DNA from: Hyphomicrobium facile
Lineage (GTDB): Bacteria > Pseudomonadota > Alphaproteobacteria > Rhizobiales > Hyphomicrobiaceae
Length of the DNA stretch: 64,000 nt
Assembly (NCBI RefSeq): GCF_900116175.1
Contig: NZ_FPCH01000002.1
Location: 124,001 to 188,000, forward strand
Direction: 5' to 3'
Shown: positions 53,516-64,000 of the stretch, piece after piece
How positions within the stretch are numbered: the first letter of the stretch is position 1
How the letters are laid out: every line of letters begins with the position of its first letter
The notes under the pieces: generated by a model
Database searches by the model: none
The model's input: only the letters and a program-made list of their open reading frames with translations
Told to the model about the DNA's origin: nothing
Position numbers and translations under genes: made by a program

Positions 53516-53962
53516 TTACTTGGCCTCCTTGGCCGCCGCGGCGGGCTTCGACGCGGACTTCTTTCCGGCTTTCTTCTTCTCGGCCTTTTCCTCTTCGACC
53601 TGGCGGACGATGACGGTGAGCTGAGAGAAAGGCTTCATGATCGAAGCGCCGCGGCCACGGCCACGGGCGTGGAAGCGCTTCATGACCAGGTTCTTGCCGA
53701 CGAACGCTTCAGCAACGATCAGATCGTTGACGTCGAGCGAATGGTTATTCTCGGCGTTCGCGACAGCGCTCATCACGCATTTGCGGACGTCGCCGGCGAT
53801 GCGCTTCTCGCTGAATTCGAGAACGGCCAACGCCTGATCAACCTTCTTACCACGGATCAAACCCGCGACGAGGTTGAGCTTCTGCGGTGAAATGCGCAGC
53901 GACTTGAGAACTGCTTGGGCCTCGGTGTCGGGGAGGCGCCGCTCATGGCTTGGCTTGCCCAT
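53516..53962 (-). CDS. rplV: 50S ribosomal protein L22 (uL22) with extended tail
   Basis: A 148-residue protein lining the exit tunnel. The core has [20 protein letters not shown], the conserved [11 protein letters not shown] and [18 protein letters not shown]. The Lys/Ala-rich tail ([17 protein letters not shown]) adds about 20 residues. The start overlaps the rpsS stop by 1 nt (TAATG). Confidence 0.97.
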   Translation of the reverse strand: MGKPSHERRLPDTEAQAVLKSLRISPQKLNLVAGLIRGKKVDQALAVLEFSEKRIAGDVRKCVMSAVANAENNHSLDVNDLIVAEAFVGKNLVMKRFHARGRGRGASIMKPFSQLTVIVRQVEEEKAEKKKAGKKSASKPAAAAKEAK

Positions 53963-54240
53963 TATCTCTTCACCGCTTTCTTGTCGCCGCCGTGCCCGTG
54001 GAAAATACGAGTCGGTGCGAATTCACCGAACTTGTGGCCGATCATGTCTTCCGTCACGTTGACGGGGATGTGCTTCTGGCCGTTGTGCACGCCGAAGGTC
54101 AGGCCGACGAACTGGGGCAGGATCGTGGAGCGGCGGCTCCAGATCTTGATAACTTCGTTGCGCCCCGATGCGCGCGACTTGTCCGCCTTCTTAAGGAGGT
54201 AGCCGTCAACAAACGGACCTTTCCAGACTGAACGTGTCAA
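53962..54240 (-). CDS. rpsS: 30S ribosomal protein S19 (uS19)
   Basis: A 92-residue head protein pairing with S13. [20 protein letters not shown] and [20 protein letters not shown] are conserved, as is the tail [15 protein letters not shown]. Confidence 0.97.
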   Translation of the reverse strand: MTRSVWKGPFVDGYLLKKADKSRASGRNEVIKIWSRRSTILPQFVGLTFGVHNGQKHIPVNVTEDMIGHKFGEFAPTRIFHGHGGDKKAVKR

Positions 54241-54263
54241 AGTCGATCTCCTTCAGTTCGCCG

Positions 54264-55088
54264 CTACTTCTTCGCCTTTTGGCGCGAGCGTACGATGTAT
54301 TTCGTGGTCGTCTTGTTCTTGCGAGTCTTGAAGCCCTTCGTCGGCTTGCCCCAAGGCGTCGCCCAGTGCTTGCCGCCCTTCGTACGACCACCGTTCGGGT
54401 GATCGACCGGGTTCATCGCGATCGAGCGAACCGTCGGACGGCGGCCCTGCCAGCGTGTGCGGCCAGCCTTGCCGGTGACGGTGTTCATGTGGTCGGGGTT
54501 CGAAACGGCGCCGACAGTCGCCATGCACTCGGCGCTGACCTTGCGTGTCTCGCCCGAGTTCAAGCGCAACACCGCATAACCAGAGTCGCGGCCGACGAGT
54601 TGAACAAACGAACCAGCGGAACGTGCGACCTGACCGCCCTTACCGGGCTTCATCTCGACGTTGTGCACGATCGTGCCGATCGGCATCGCCGAAAGCGGCA
54701 TCGCGTTGCCGGGCTTCACGTCGACTTTCGGTCCCGCGACGACGCTGTCGCCGACTGCCAGGCGCTGCGGCGCCAGGATGTAGGCCTGGGTGCCGTCCTC
54801 GTACTTGATCAGAGCGATGAACGCGGTCCGGTTCGGATCGTACTCAAGGCGCTCGACACTTGCGGGCGAATCGAACTTCCGGCGACGGAAATCGATCCGG
54901 CGATAGGACTGCTTCGCGCCGCCGCCGATGTGGCGTGACGTGATGCGGCCATCGCTGTTGCGACCGCCGGTCTTGGTCTTGCCCTCGACGAGCGTCTTGA
55001 GTGGACCGCCCTTCCAGAGCATCGAACGGTCGACCTGGATCAGGTGGCGACGTCCGGGCGATGTCGGGTTGTATGTCTTAAGCGCCAT
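54264..55088 (-). CDS. rplB: 50S ribosomal protein L2 (uL2)
   Basis: A 274-residue protein essential for peptidyl transfer and subunit joining. It contains [19 protein letters not shown], the central [19 protein letters not shown] and the terminal [18 protein letters not shown] with the conserved His. Confidence 0.98.
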   Translation of the reverse strand: MALKTYNPTSPGRRHLIQVDRSMLWKGGPLKTLVEGKTKTGGRNSDGRITSRHIGGGAKQSYRRIDFRRRKFDSPASVERLEYDPNRTAFIALIKYEDGTQAYILAPQRLAVGDSVVAGPKVDVKPGNAMPLSAMPIGTIVHNVEMKPGKGGQVARSAGSFVQLVGRDSGYAVLRLNSGETRKVSAECMATVGAVSNPDHMNTVTGKAGRTRWQGRRPTVRSIAMNPVDHPNGGRTKGGKHWATPWGKPTKGFKTRKNKTTTKYIVRSRQKAKK

Positions 55089-55100
55089 GGTGCGTTATCC

Positions 55101-55397
55101 TCAGAGCCCAGTCGTCACGTCGATGGAATGACCTTCCTCGAGCGTCACGATGGCCCTTTTCGTATCACTCAACAGCGCCTTGACGCCCTTGAACGTTCTC
55201 TGCTTGCCCTTGCGGACGATCGTATTGACGCCCTTCACCTTGACCTTGAACAAGCCTTCGACAGCCGACTTGATCTCGGGTTTCGTCGCGTCGCGCTTGA
55301 CCTTGAAGATCACCTGGTTCGCCTCGGAGGCGAGCGTCGCCTTCTCGGTGATGACCGGCGCGACGATGACGTCGTAAGCGGATCGTTTGCTCGTCAT
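55101..55397 (-). CDS. rplW: 50S ribosomal protein L23 (uL23)
   Basis: A 98-residue protein at the tunnel exit and main docking site for trigger factor. [20 protein letters not shown] and [18 protein letters not shown] are conserved. The start overlaps the rplD stop by 4 nt. Confidence 0.97.
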   Translation of the reverse strand: MTSKRSAYDVIVAPVITEKATLASEANQVIFKVKRDATKPEIKSAVEGLFKVKVKGVNTIVRKGKQRTFKGVKALLSDTKRAIVTLEEGHSIDVTTGL

Positions 55398-56017
55398 TTG
55401 AAGCGCGCCTCCAGCGCTGCGACGGCGGCCCGGGTCAGCACCAGCTTCTTACGACGAAGGATGTCGTAGACGTTGATGCCCTGAATCGGGAGCACGTCGA
55501 TGTTCGGGATGTTGCGAGCGGCGCGTGCGAAGGTCGGCTCGAGGTCCGCACCATCGATGATGAGCGCGTTTACGAGCGAGAGCTTCGCGAACTGAGCCTT
55601 CAGCGCAGCCGTCTTGCCTTCGGACGATGTCGCCTTGTCGATGACGATGATCTCGCCGGCCTTGGCCTTCGAGGACAGCGCATGACGAAGAGCGAGTGCG
55701 CGCACCTTCTTCGGCATGTCGATCGCATGCGAGCGCGGCTTCGGGCCGAACGCCTTGCCGCCGCCGCGGAACTGCGGAGCCGACTTGTCGCCGTGACGGG
55801 CGCCGCCGGTGCCCTTCTGCTTGTACATCTTCTTGCCCGTGACCGCGACTTCCGAGCGGTCCTGAGCATGATGCGTGCCGGCCATGCGCTTCAGGGTCTG
55901 ATAGCGCACCATGCGGTGAATGAGATCGCTGCGGACCTCAAGCCCGAAGATTTCGTCGGCAAGCTCAATGTCGCCGGCTTTGCCGGAGTCGAGGCTGGTG
56001 ACTTCAGCTTTCATCAC
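55394..56017 (-). CDS. rplD: 50S ribosomal protein L4 (uL4)
   Basis: A 207-residue protein reaching into the exit tunnel. [20 protein letters not shown] and [16 protein letters not shown] form the tunnel loop. In enterobacteria L4 represses the S10 operon through its leader; here the leader before rpsJ is very short. It overlaps rplC by 4 nt. Confidence 0.97.
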   Translation of the reverse strand: MMKAEVTSLDSGKAGDIELADEIFGLEVRSDLIHRMVRYQTLKRMAGTHHAQDRSEVAVTGKKMYKQKGTGGARHGDKSAPQFRGGGKAFGPKPRSHAIDMPKKVRALALRHALSSKAKAGEIIVIDKATSSEGKTAALKAQFAKLSLVNALIIDGADLEPTFARAARNIPNIDVLPIQGINVYDILRRKKLVLTRAAVAALEARFK

Positions 56018-56715
56018 GCGCCTTCCTTCTTAGCTTCGCCACGCGCTTTGAATGCGCCGGGCTTCGGAGCATCCGCGTGCGCGGCCTTCTTGACGGCGTC
56101 GCGAACGACGACCCAGCCGCCCTTGGAACCGGGGACCGCGCCTCGTACCATCACGAGACCACGTTCCTTATCGATCTTGGCAACGACGAGATTCTGCGTG
56201 GTGACGCGCTCGTCGCCCATGTGTCCGGCCATCTTCTTGCCTTTGAACACCTTGCCCGGATCCTGGCGCTGACCGGTCGAACCGTGGGCGCGGTGCGTGA
56301 CCGAAACGCCGTGGGTTGCCCGCAGACCGCCGAAGTTCCAGCGCTTCATGGCGCCCTGGAAACCCTTACCCTGGGTGGTGCCCGTCACGTCGACGAACTG
56401 GCCAGGCACGAAGTGGTCTGCGGTTATTTCCGCGCCAACATCGATGAGGTTCTCAGGACTGACACGAAACTCTGCCAACTTACGCTTCGGCTCGACCTCA
56501 GCCTTCGCGAAAGTGCCGCGTTCGGACTTCGTCAGACGCGAGGGTTTCCTCGTGCCGCCGCCGACCTGGATCGCGGTATAGCCGTTCTTCTCCTCGGTGC
56601 GGTGCGCGAGAACCTGCAGGTTCTCCAGGCGCAGCACCGTGACGGGTACGTGTTCGCCCGCGTCGGTGAAGATCCGGGTCATACCGATCTTCTGTGCTAT
56701 CACTCCGGAACGCAT
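56014..56715 (-). CDS. rplC: 50S ribosomal protein L3 (uL3)
   Basis: A 233-residue protein near the peptidyl transferase centre. [20 protein letters not shown] is the start, and [21 protein letters not shown] the conserved loop including the glutamine methylated in some bacteria. GAAGGA lies 7 nt upstream of this ATG and overlaps a second ATG at 56721, which is therefore unlikely to be used. Confidence 0.96.
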   Translation of the reverse strand: MRSGVIAQKIGMTRIFTDAGEHVPVTVLRLENLQVLAHRTEEKNGYTAIQVGGGTRKPSRLTKSERGTFAKAEVEPKRKLAEFRVSPENLIDVGAEITADHFVPGQFVDVTGTTQGKGFQGAMKRWNFGGLRATHGVSVTHRAHGSTGQRQDPGKVFKGKKMAGHMGDERVTTQNLVVAKIDKERGLVMVRGAVPGSKGGWVVVRDAVKKAAHADAPKPGAFKARGEAKKEGA

Positions 56716-56785
56716 TTGCATTCCTTCCTATCGTTGGGGCCATTCGCGTTACCGCCAGAGGGCCCGTAAGTTCTGGTTCTGGTTT

Positions 56786-57094
56786 TTAGAGCTTGATCTC
56801 GACGTCAACACCGGCCGCGAGATCGAGCTTCATGAGGGCATCGACCGTCTGCGGCGTGGGATCGACGATGTCGAGCAAACGCTTGTGGGTCCGCATTTCG
56901 AACTGCTCGCGGCTCTTCTTGTCGATGTGCGGCGAACGGTTCACCGTGAAGCGCTCAATGCGCGTCGGCAGCGGAATTGGTCCGCGAACCTCAGCACCAG
57001 TGCGCTTCGCCGTATTCACGATCTCGCGGGTCGACGCATCGAGTATTCGATGATCGAAGGCTTTGAGCCGGATGCGGATGTTTTGGCCGTGCAT
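56786..57094 (-). CDS. rpsJ: 30S ribosomal protein S10 (uS10)
   Basis: A 102-residue head protein and NusE antitermination partner. [20 protein letters not shown] and [20 protein letters not shown] are conserved. It is the first gene of the S10 operon, but only 24 nt separate its ATG from the T-run of the tuf terminator. Confidence 0.97.
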   Translation of the reverse strand: MHGQNIRIRLKAFDHRILDASTREIVNTAKRTGAEVRGPIPLPTRIERFTVNRSPHIDKKSREQFEMRTHKRLLDIVDPTPQTVDALMKLDLAAGVDVEIKL

Positions 57095-57118
57095 GGCTTT
57101 TTGCTTTCACTTCTCGCG

Positions 57119-57158
57119 AAAAAAGATTGGGGGAAGCGAACCTAAGGGACGCTTCCCC
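57119..57158 (-). terminator. Rho-independent terminator after tuf
   Basis: A 9-bp stem of GGGGAAGCG and CGCTTCCCC (57130-57138 and 57150-57158 on the plus strand), followed in minus sense by CAATCTTTTTT. It lies 11 nt beyond the tuf stop and separates the str operon from rpsJ. Confidence 0.85.
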
Positions 57159-57169
57159 TGAAATGCCTG

Positions 57170-58378
<1,209 letters not shown>

Positions 58379-58492
58379 CGTTGGCTCTCCTTAGTCCTAC
58401 TATCAGGTCCCGTGATCATCCGATCCGGGCATTCAGGCTTCGTTTCTTCGAGCTCGATGGCGGGTGATCTCGCCGGCGGGCCCAACTTCTTA

Positions 58493-60583
58493 TCAGGCGT
58501 ACTTGGCCTTGACCTCTTCCGCCACGTTCCGCGGAACTTCCGCATAGTGCGCGAACTGCATCGTGTACTGCGCGCGACCTGTCGACATCGAGCGAAGCGT
58601 GTTGATGTAGCCGAACATGTTTGCGAGCGGCACGTAGGCACGAATGACGACCGCGTTACCGCGCATTTCCTGGTTACGGATCTGGCCGCGCCGGGAGTTG
58701 ATGTCGCCGATGACGCCACCGACGAAATCCTGAGGCGAGACGACTTCGACATCCATGATCGGCTCGAGCAGCTTTACGCCAGCCTTCTCGCAGCCTTCCT
58801 TCATGGCGGAACGCGTGGCGATTTCGAAGGCGATTGCCGACGAGTCGACTTCGTGGAACGCGCCGTCATAAAGCGTGACCTTCATGTCGACCATCGGGAA
58901 GCCGATGAGCATGCCGCTGTCCCAAACCGAATTGACGCCCTTTTCGACGCCCGGAATGTATTCCTTCGGGATGGAACCGCCGACGATCGTCGTCGCGAAC
59001 TCGTTGCCCTTGCCGGTTTCGTTCGGCTCGAGCTTCAGCTTGACGCGCGCGAACTGACCCGTGCCGCCCGTCTGCTTCTTATGCGTGTAGTCGATGTCGG
59101 TCGAACGTGCGAGCGTCTCACGATAGGCGACCTGCGGAGCGCCCGTGTTGGCTTCGACGCCGTACGTGCGCTTCAGGATGTCGACCTTAATGTCGAGATG
59201 AAGCTCGCCCATGCCCTTCAGAATGGTCTCACCCGATTCCGGATCGACCGAAACGCGGAAGGACGGATCTTCGAGAGCGAGCGTGTGAAGCGCGATCGCC
59301 ATCTTTTCCTGATCGGCCTTCGTCTTCGGCTCCACCTTCATTTCGATGACGGGGTTCGGGAACTCCATCTTTTCGAGAATGACGGGCTTCGACGGATCGC
59401 AGAGGGTTTCGCCCGTGCGGGTGTCCTTGAGGCCCTGCAGAGCGACGATGTCGCCAGCAAAAGCTTCCTTGATTTCTTCGCGGTCAGCAGCGTGCATGAG
59501 GTACATGCGGCCAGCGCGTTCTTTCTTGTCGCGCGTGGTGTTCGCGAGCGCCATGCCCTGCTCGAGCTTGCCCGAGTAGATGCGGCAGAACGTGATCGAG
59601 CCGACGTGCTCGAAGCTCATGATCTTGAAGGCGATCATCGACAGCGGCTCGCTGTCCGACGGCTTGCGCAGGATCTCGGCGTCCGTCTTCGGATCGATGC
59701 CGGTATAGGCTTCGCGATCGAGCGGCGACGGCAGGAAGTCGACAACGGCGTCGAGCAACGGCTGCACGCCCTTGTTCTTGAAGGCCGAGCCGCACATCAT
59801 CGGATAAAAGGCGCGCGTAACCGTGGCCTTGCGGATGAGCTTCCGCAAAGTCGCCTCGTCGGGCTCATTGCCTTCGAGGAAGGCTTCGAGAGCGGTATCG
59901 TCCATCTCGACGGCAGCTTCGATCATCGCGGCGCGGTATTCGGCAGCCTTGTCGGCGAGGTCGGCCGGGATCGGCCCCTCGGTCATCACGGCTTCCTTAC
60001 CATCGCCATCCCAGGTGATCGCGACCATGCGAATGAGGTCGACGACGCCGAGGAACTCGGATTCGGCACCGATCGGAATCTGCAGCGGCACGGCGCGGGC
60101 GCCAAGCTTGTCCTTGATGTCGGCGAGGCACATGTAGAAGTCGGCGCCGGTCTTATCCATCTTGTTGGAGAAGATGATGCGCGGAACATTGTACTTGTCG
60201 CCCTGACGCCAGACGGTTTCCGTCTGCGGCTCGACGCCCTGGTTGGAGTCGAGAACGCACACGGCGCCGTCGAGCACGCGGAGCGAACGCTCGACTTCGA
60301 TCGTGAAGTCGACGTGGCCTGGCGTGTCGATGATGTTCAGGCGGCGCTTTTTGCCGTCGCGGCCGGGCCAGAAGCAGGTCGTCGCGGCAGACGTGATCGT
60401 GATGCCGCGCTCAGCTTCCTGATCCATAAAGTCCATCGTCGCAGCGCCGTCATGGACTTCGCCGATCTTGTAGGACTTGCCGGTGAAATAGAGGACGCGC
60501 TCCGTCGTCGTGGTCTTTCCAGCATCAATGTGAGCCATGATGCCGAAATTGCGGTAGTCCTCGATTGGGTACTGTCGGGCCAT
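58493..60583 (-). CDS. fusA: Elongation factor G
   Basis: A 696-residue translocase GTPase, also active in ribosome recycling. It starts [20 protein letters not shown], has the switch I motif [13 protein letters not shown] in canonical form and G3 [11 protein letters not shown], and the C-terminal domains IV and V ([11 protein letters not shown]-like [12 protein letters not shown] and [16 protein letters not shown]). It lies between rpsG and tuf, 43 nt after rpsG. Confidence 0.97.
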   Translation of the reverse strand: MARQYPIEDYRNFGIMAHIDAGKTTTTERVLYFTGKSYKIGEVHDGAATMDFMDQEAERGITITSAATTCFWPGRDGKKRRLNIIDTPGHVDFTIEVERSLRVLDGAVCVLDSNQGVEPQTETVWRQGDKYNVPRIIFSNKMDKTGADFYMCLADIKDKLGARAVPLQIPIGAESEFLGVVDLIRMVAITWDGDGKEAVMTEGPIPADLADKAAEYRAAMIEAAVEMDDTALEAFLEGNEPDEATLRKLIRKATVTRAFYPMMCGSAFKNKGVQPLLDAVVDFLPSPLDREAYTGIDPKTDAEILRKPSDSEPLSMIAFKIMSFEHVGSITFCRIYSGKLEQGMALANTTRDKKERAGRMYLMHAADREEIKEAFAGDIVALQGLKDTRTGETLCDPSKPVILEKMEFPNPVIEMKVEPKTKADQEKMAIALHTLALEDPSFRVSVDPESGETILKGMGELHLDIKVDILKRTYGVEANTGAPQVAYRETLARSTDIDYTHKKQTGGTGQFARVKLKLEPNETGKGNEFATTIVGGSIPKEYIPGVEKGVNSVWDSGMLIGFPMVDMKVTLYDGAFHEVDSSAIAFEIATRSAMKEGCEKAGVKLLEPIMDVEVVSPQDFVGGVIGDINSRRGQIRNQEMRGNAVVIRAYVPLANMFGYINTLRSMSTGRAQYTMQFAHYAEVPRNVAEEVKAKYA

Positions 60584-60626
60584 CTGTGCCTCGAGATCCT
60601 TGTAACTTCGTCCTGCTGCGCTTTGC

Positions 60627-61097
60627 CTACCAGCGGTAGTGCGAGAAGGCGCGGTTGGCTTCGGCCATCTTATGCGTGTCTTCGCGCTTCTTGACTGCCG
60701 TACCGCGGTTGTTTGCGGCGTCGAGCAATTCGCCCGAAAGCTTGTCGATCAGCGTCGATTCATTCCGCGAACGGGCGGCGGCGATGAGCCAGCGAATAGC
60801 AAGAGCCTGACGGCGCTCGTTGCGAACTTCGACCGGCACCTGATACGTCGCACCGCCAACGCGGCGCGAGCGAACTTCAACCGACGGCATAACGTTGTCG
60901 AGCGCCTGACGGAAGAGGTCAATCGGGTTCGCCTTGCCCCGCTGCTCCATCTTGTCGAACGCACCATAAACCATGCGCTCGGCGACCGATTTTTTACCGT
61001 GTTCCATCACCGCGTTCATGAACTTGGTGACGACAATGTCGTTGAACTTCGGATCGGGGATCACTTCCCGCTTTTGCGCCGCGTGACGACGAGACAT
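60627..61097 (-). CDS. rpsG: 30S ribosomal protein S7 (uS7)
   Basis: A 156-residue protein starting head assembly. [20 protein letters not shown], the central [17 protein letters not shown] and the end [12 protein letters not shown] are conserved. In enterobacteria S7 represses its own operon; the 71-nt spacer to rpsL is the place to look for such a site. Confidence 0.97.
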   Translation of the reverse strand: MSRRHAAQKREVIPDPKFNDIVVTKFMNAVMEHGKKSVAERMVYGAFDKMEQRGKANPIDLFRQALDNVMPSVEVRSRRVGGATYQVPVEVRNERRQALAIRWLIAAARSRNESTLIDKLSGELLDAANNRGTAVKKREDTHKMAEANRAFSHYRW

Positions 61098-61168
61098 CCT
61101 GTCTGACCCTTCGCTTCGAATTCTTCTTAAATCTTACGGGCCAGATAAACCGGCCCAAACGAGACCGC

Positions 61169-61540
61169 TTACTTCGGCCGCTTTGCACCGTACTTCGAAC
61201 GCCGCTGACGGCGGGCGGAGACGCCCTGCGTATCAAGGACGCCACGAATGATGTGATAGCGAACGCCCGGCAAGTCCTTGACGCGGCCGCCACGGATCAG
61301 GACCACGGAGTGTTCCTGAAGGTTGTGACCTTCGCCTGGAATGTAGCCGATAACCTCGTAGCCATTGGTCAGCCGGATCTTGGCGACCTTACGCAAAGCG
61401 GAGTTCGGCTTCTTCGGCGTCGTCGTATAGACGCGCGTGCAGACGCCCCGCTTCTGCGGGCAAGCTTCCATATGGCGCGATTTCTCGCGGTAGACTGGCT
61501 TTACCCGGGGCTTCCGGATCAACTGTTGTATCGTCGGCAT
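61169..61540 (-). CDS. rpsL: 30S ribosomal protein S12 (uS12)
   Basis: A 123-residue decoding-centre protein. [12 protein letters not shown] sets the ATG at 61540. The streptomycin-relevant lysines are wild type: [15 protein letters not shown] and [12 protein letters not shown]. It heads the str operon behind a long leader and a good promoter. Confidence 0.98.
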   Translation of the reverse strand: MPTIQQLIRKPRVKPVYREKSRHMEACPQKRGVCTRVYTTTPKKPNSALRKVAKIRLTNGYEVIGYIPGEGHNLQEHSVVLIRGGRVKDLPGVRYHIIRGVLDTQGVSARRQRRSKYGAKRPK

Positions 61541-61721
61541 TCGCCCAATCCTGACTTCGCGACACATCTCCGAAGCGGAAATGCGCCAAGCAAACCTGCC
61601 AGGTGCGCGAAGTCCGCCCCTAGCAAGGAAAAAACCAGAGGATCGTGCTGCCCGGAGGGAAGCAGATCATGGCCCGTCGATGTGCTCTGCTTTATTGACG
61701 GGAGCGTTTAGGGCCAAAATT

Positions 61722-61736
61722 GGCGCTAAAAGCGCC
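61722..61736 (-). promoter_or_regulatory. Leader hairpin of the str operon
   Basis: GGCGCT and AGCGCC (arms 61722-61727 and 61731-61736) form a 6-bp hairpin with a 3-nt loop, about 35 nt into the predicted transcript. It is followed in minus sense by AATTTT. It could be an attenuator or stabilising element. Confidence 0.45.
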
Positions 61737-61771
61737 GAGGGACCTACCACCAACCCGTGAGAGTGGGCGGA

Positions 61772-61800
61772 GCTATATACACACGCGCCATATTGGTCAA
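61772..61800 (-). promoter_or_regulatory. Probable sigma-70 promoter of the str operon
   Basis: In minus sense TTGACC (61795-61800) is followed 17 nt later by TATAGC (61772-61777), inside the run TATATAGC. The predicted start is about 225 nt upstream of the rpsL ATG, giving a long leader. Confidence 0.65.
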
Positions 61801-62012
61801 CAGGCGCTCGAAGAGGTTGCGAAATTATTTTCGCTGAATCCATGACCACGGGGCAAAGTCGACCTGCGACCCGTTGTCGGGTCGCATGCTTAGCGCCTTT
61901 TAATGGCCGAGAAATAGCGTTCGGCGGCATTTCCCCAAGAATCAAAATCCCCTGGGATCAAACTCGGAAACAAAAATCGGAAGGCGCACTTCGAGTTTAA
62001 AGACCCGGGCCT

Positions 62013-62052
62013 AAAGACCAAAGCGGCCGCCCCCAGGTGGAGACGGCCGCTT
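62013..62052 (-). terminator. Terminator of rpoC
   Basis: A 9-bp stem of AAGCGGCCG (62021-62029) and CGGCCGCTT (62044-62052), followed in minus sense by TTGGTCTTTAG. It lies 37 nt past the rpoC stop. Confidence 0.75.
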
Positions 62053-62089
62053 GTCATTTCAATGCCGGAAACCGGGTGGACGCGAAGTC

Positions 62090-64000
62090 TTACTCCGCAG
62101 CCTCCTCAGCAGGCCGCCGGCGGCGGCGAGCGGCAGGGCCGGCTCCCGCGTCGGGAGACGGAAGGTTTGCCGTCTTGGCCTTCTCCTTGGCGATCAGATC
62201 GTCACGCTGCATTGCAACCTTGCGGAGCTGACGCAGCATGCCGCCGGTGCCGGCCGGGATGAGACGGCCGACAATGACGTTCTCCTTGAGACCATCGAGC
62301 GTATCCGACTTGCCGTTGACGGCCGCGTCGGTGAGCACGCGCGTGGTTTCCTGGAAGGACGCAGCCGAGATGAACGACCGGGTCTGCAGCGAAGCCTTGG
62401 TGATGCCGAGCAGAACCGGTGTCGCCGATGCTGCGCGCTTCCCGGCCTTTTGAGCCGCCGCGTTGACCTCGTCGTACTCGATACGGTCGAGCTGCTCGCC
62501 CTTGATGAGCTCCGTCTCGCCGGCATCGGTGACTTCGACCTTCTGCAGCATCTGACGAACGATCACTTCGATGTGCTTGTCGTTGATCGTCACGCCCTGC
62601 AGACGGTAGACGTCCTGGATCTCGTTGATCAGGTAGTTCGCGAGTTCCTCGACGCCCTTGATGGCCAAGATGTCGTGCGGCGCCGGATTGCCGTCGTACA
62701 CGAAGTCGCCACGCTCGACGCGATCGCCGTGCTGAACCGCCAGGCTCTTGCCGCGCGGGATCAGATATTCGACCGCTTCCTGCGCCTCGTCATCAGGCTT
62801 GATCGTGATCCGCTGCTTGTTCTTGTAGTCCTTGCCGAACTCGACGGTGCCGGAGATTTCCGCGAGGATCGCGTGATCCTTCGGACGCCGGGCTTCGAAC
62901 AGTTCCGCAACGCGCGGCAGACCGCCCGTGATGTCGCCCGACTTCGCGGACGCCGTCGGAATACGAGCAAGAACGTCGCCCGCCTTCACTTCCGTGCCGC
63001 GATCGACGGACAGAACGGCTTCGACCGAGAGCAAGTAGCGGGCATCGCCGCCACGCGCGACCTTGATCGGCTTGCCTTTCGAGTCCTTGATCACGATTGC
63101 GGGCTTCAACTCGTTGCCGCGCGGTGACGTACGCCAGTCGACGATAACGCGGTTCGACGTGCCCTTCATCTCGTCCGTTTGCTCGCGGACGGATGCGCCT
63201 TCGATCAAGTCTTCGAAATCGACCGTACCGTTGGCTTCCGACAGGATCGGACGGGTGTAGGGATCCCACTGCGCGATCTTGGTGCCGCGCTTCACGGTAT
63301 CGCCCTCGTCGACGAACATGCGCGAACCGTAGCTGATCTTGTGGGTCGCGAGTTCCTTGCCCGACTGATCGACGATGACGACGGACATGATCCGGGTCAT
63401 CGCGACGTTCTGGCCCTTCGAATCCTTCGCGATGGCGCGGTTCTTGAGCTTCACCGTGCCGTTGAAGTTCGATTCAATGAACGAAGAGTCGACAAGGTTC
63501 GCCGTGCCGCCGATGTGGAACGTACGCATGGTCAGCTGCGTGCCGGGCTCACCGATCGACTGTGCGGCGATGACGCCGACAGCTTCACCGATGTTGACCG
63601 GCGTACCGCGAGCAAGGTCGCGGCCGTAGCACTTGGCGCACACGCCGTTGATCGTTTCGCACGTCAGCACCGAGCGGATGCGAATTTCCTGAATCTCGGA
63701 CTTGCCGATGGCTTCGGCTTGTTTTTCCTCGATCAGTTCACCGTTGGCGACGATGACTTCGCCCGTTACCGGATGCTTGATGTCTTCCTGAGCAGTACGG
63801 CCGAGGACGCGCGCCGCAAGCGACACGATCACCTGACCGGCGTCGACGACCGCCTGCACGTTGATGCCGGCGTCGGTTCCGCAATCGACTTCGGAAATGA
63901 TGGCGTCCTGCGCGACGTCGACGAGACGACGCGTCAGGTAACCCGAGTTCGCCGTCTTCAAGGCGGTGTCGGCCAGACCCTTACGGGCGCCGTGCGTCGA
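62090..64000 (-). CDS. rpoC: RNA polymerase beta' subunit, 3' part only
   Basis: The C-terminal 637 or so residues of about 1,400. The frame stays open to the right edge, so the gene continues outside. It contains the trigger-loop region (the segment just before [19 protein letters not shown]), the zinc-binding cysteines [17 protein letters not shown], and [20 protein letters not shown], which is universal. The C-terminus ends in a short Ala/Arg-rich tail. It lies upstream of the str operon in transcription order, as in other bacteria. Confidence 0.97.
   Translation of the reverse strand, partial: STHGARKGLADTALKTANSGYLTRRLVDVAQDAIISEVDCGTDAGINVQAVVDAGQVIVSLAARVLGRTAQEDIKHPVTGEVIVANGELIEEKQAEAIGKSEIQEIRIRSVLTCETINGVCAKCYGRDLARGTPVNIGEAVGVIAAQSIGEPGTQLTMRTFHIGGTANLVDSSFIESNFNGTVKLKNRAIAKDSKGQNVAMTRIMSVVIVDQSGKELATHKISYGSRMFVDEGDTVKRGTKIAQWDPYTRPILSEANGTVDFEDLIEGASVREQTDEMKGTSNRVIVDWRTSPRGNELKPAIVIKDSKGKPIKVARGGDARYLLSVEAVLSVDRGTEVKAGDVLARIPTASAKSGDITGGLPRVAELFEARRPKDHAILAEISGTVEFGKDYKNKQRITIKPDDEAQEAVEYLIPRGKSLAVQHGDRVERGDFVYDGNPAPHDILAIKGVEELANYLINEIQDVYRLQGVTINDKHIEVIVRQMLQKVEVTDAGETELIKGEQLDRIEYDEVNAAAQKAGKRAASATPVLLGITKASLQTRSFISAASFQETTRVLTDAAVNGKSDTLDGLKENVIVGRLIPAGTGGMLRQLRKVAMQRDDLIAKEKAKTANLPSPDAGAGPAARRRRRPAEEAAE

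Larger units (their letters stand above)
61541..62012. other. Intergenic region between rpoC terminator and rpsL
   Basis: No supported gene. It contains the probable str promoter (61772-61800) and a long leader with a perfect hairpin (61722-61736). A 92-residue minus-strand frame at 61667-61945 runs across the promoter and is not protein-like. Confidence 0.5.

Noticed and set aside
61667-61945. A possible 92-residue protein upstream of rpsL
   Set aside because: It runs across the predicted str promoter and leader hairpin and lacks a binding site.
62051-63127. A 358-codon open frame antisense to rpoC
   Set aside because: rpoC is unmistakable on the minus strand, and the antisense frame starts inside the rpoC terminator.

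Overview
The window reads as a contiguous piece of a GC-rich alphaproteobacterial chromosome, most likely from Hyphomicrobiales and close to Hyphomicrobium. The assignment rests on several things: a class I polyhydroxyalkanoate synthase, a Bpt-type aminoacyl-transferase, an ATP12-family F1 assembly chaperone, a short-LID adenylate kinase, and the neighbourhood rplQ / degQ / rarA / crcB / rluC / HAD phosphatase / ATP12 beside the ribosomal super-operon. No tRNA, rRNA, IS element, integrase, phage module or CRISPR array was seen.

Layout. 1-9.3 kb: 3' part of phaC, an orphan acidic protein, metY with a hairpin covering its ribosome binding site, three small or secreted proteins, bpt, parC and a CAP-domain protein. 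9.3-19.6 kb: mostly single genes and divergent regulator/target pairs, namely an SDR, a CYTH protein, an AraC regulator opposite a cupin, an L,D-transpeptidase, a CsoR-type copper sensor opposite a CopA ATPase with a textbook operator between them, MgtC, a large kinase-less membrane sensor and a cold-shock protein flanked by related palindromes. 20-27.2 kb: a beta-hydroxyacid dehydrogenase, a cytochrome P450, an SDR and an O-methyltransferase-like gene all on one strand; then a MarR regulator opposite an alpha/beta hydrolase plus DUF302 gene, sharing a repeated palindromic operator. 27.2-41.9 kb: pccB, a DUF2750-like protein, a CNNM/CorC membrane protein, then minus-strand genes for ATP12, HAD phosphatase, DUF1272, HxlR, RluC, CrcB, VIT1-like, ParB-like, RarA, bactofilin, DegQ and an NAD-dependent reductase.

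42.2-64 kb: the complete alpha, spc, S10 and str ribosomal operons on the minus strand (transcribed right to left), from rpsL-rpsG-fusA-tuf through rpsJ...rplQ, with the 3' part of rpoC at the right edge. A plausible strong promoter and structured leader precede rpsL. A rho-independent terminator follows tuf and is almost flush with rpsJ.

The window is dominated by housekeeping functions and I found no convincing new defence or mobile system. The most unusual items are an EF-Tu whose switch I region departs from the near-universal RGITI form and is six residues longer; a bactofilin fused to a CSPG/cadherin-like repeat; a sensor protein (PDZ-like, about eight membrane segments, GAF-like) with no output domain; and low-complexity tails on several ribosomal proteins (S3, L5, L15, L22).
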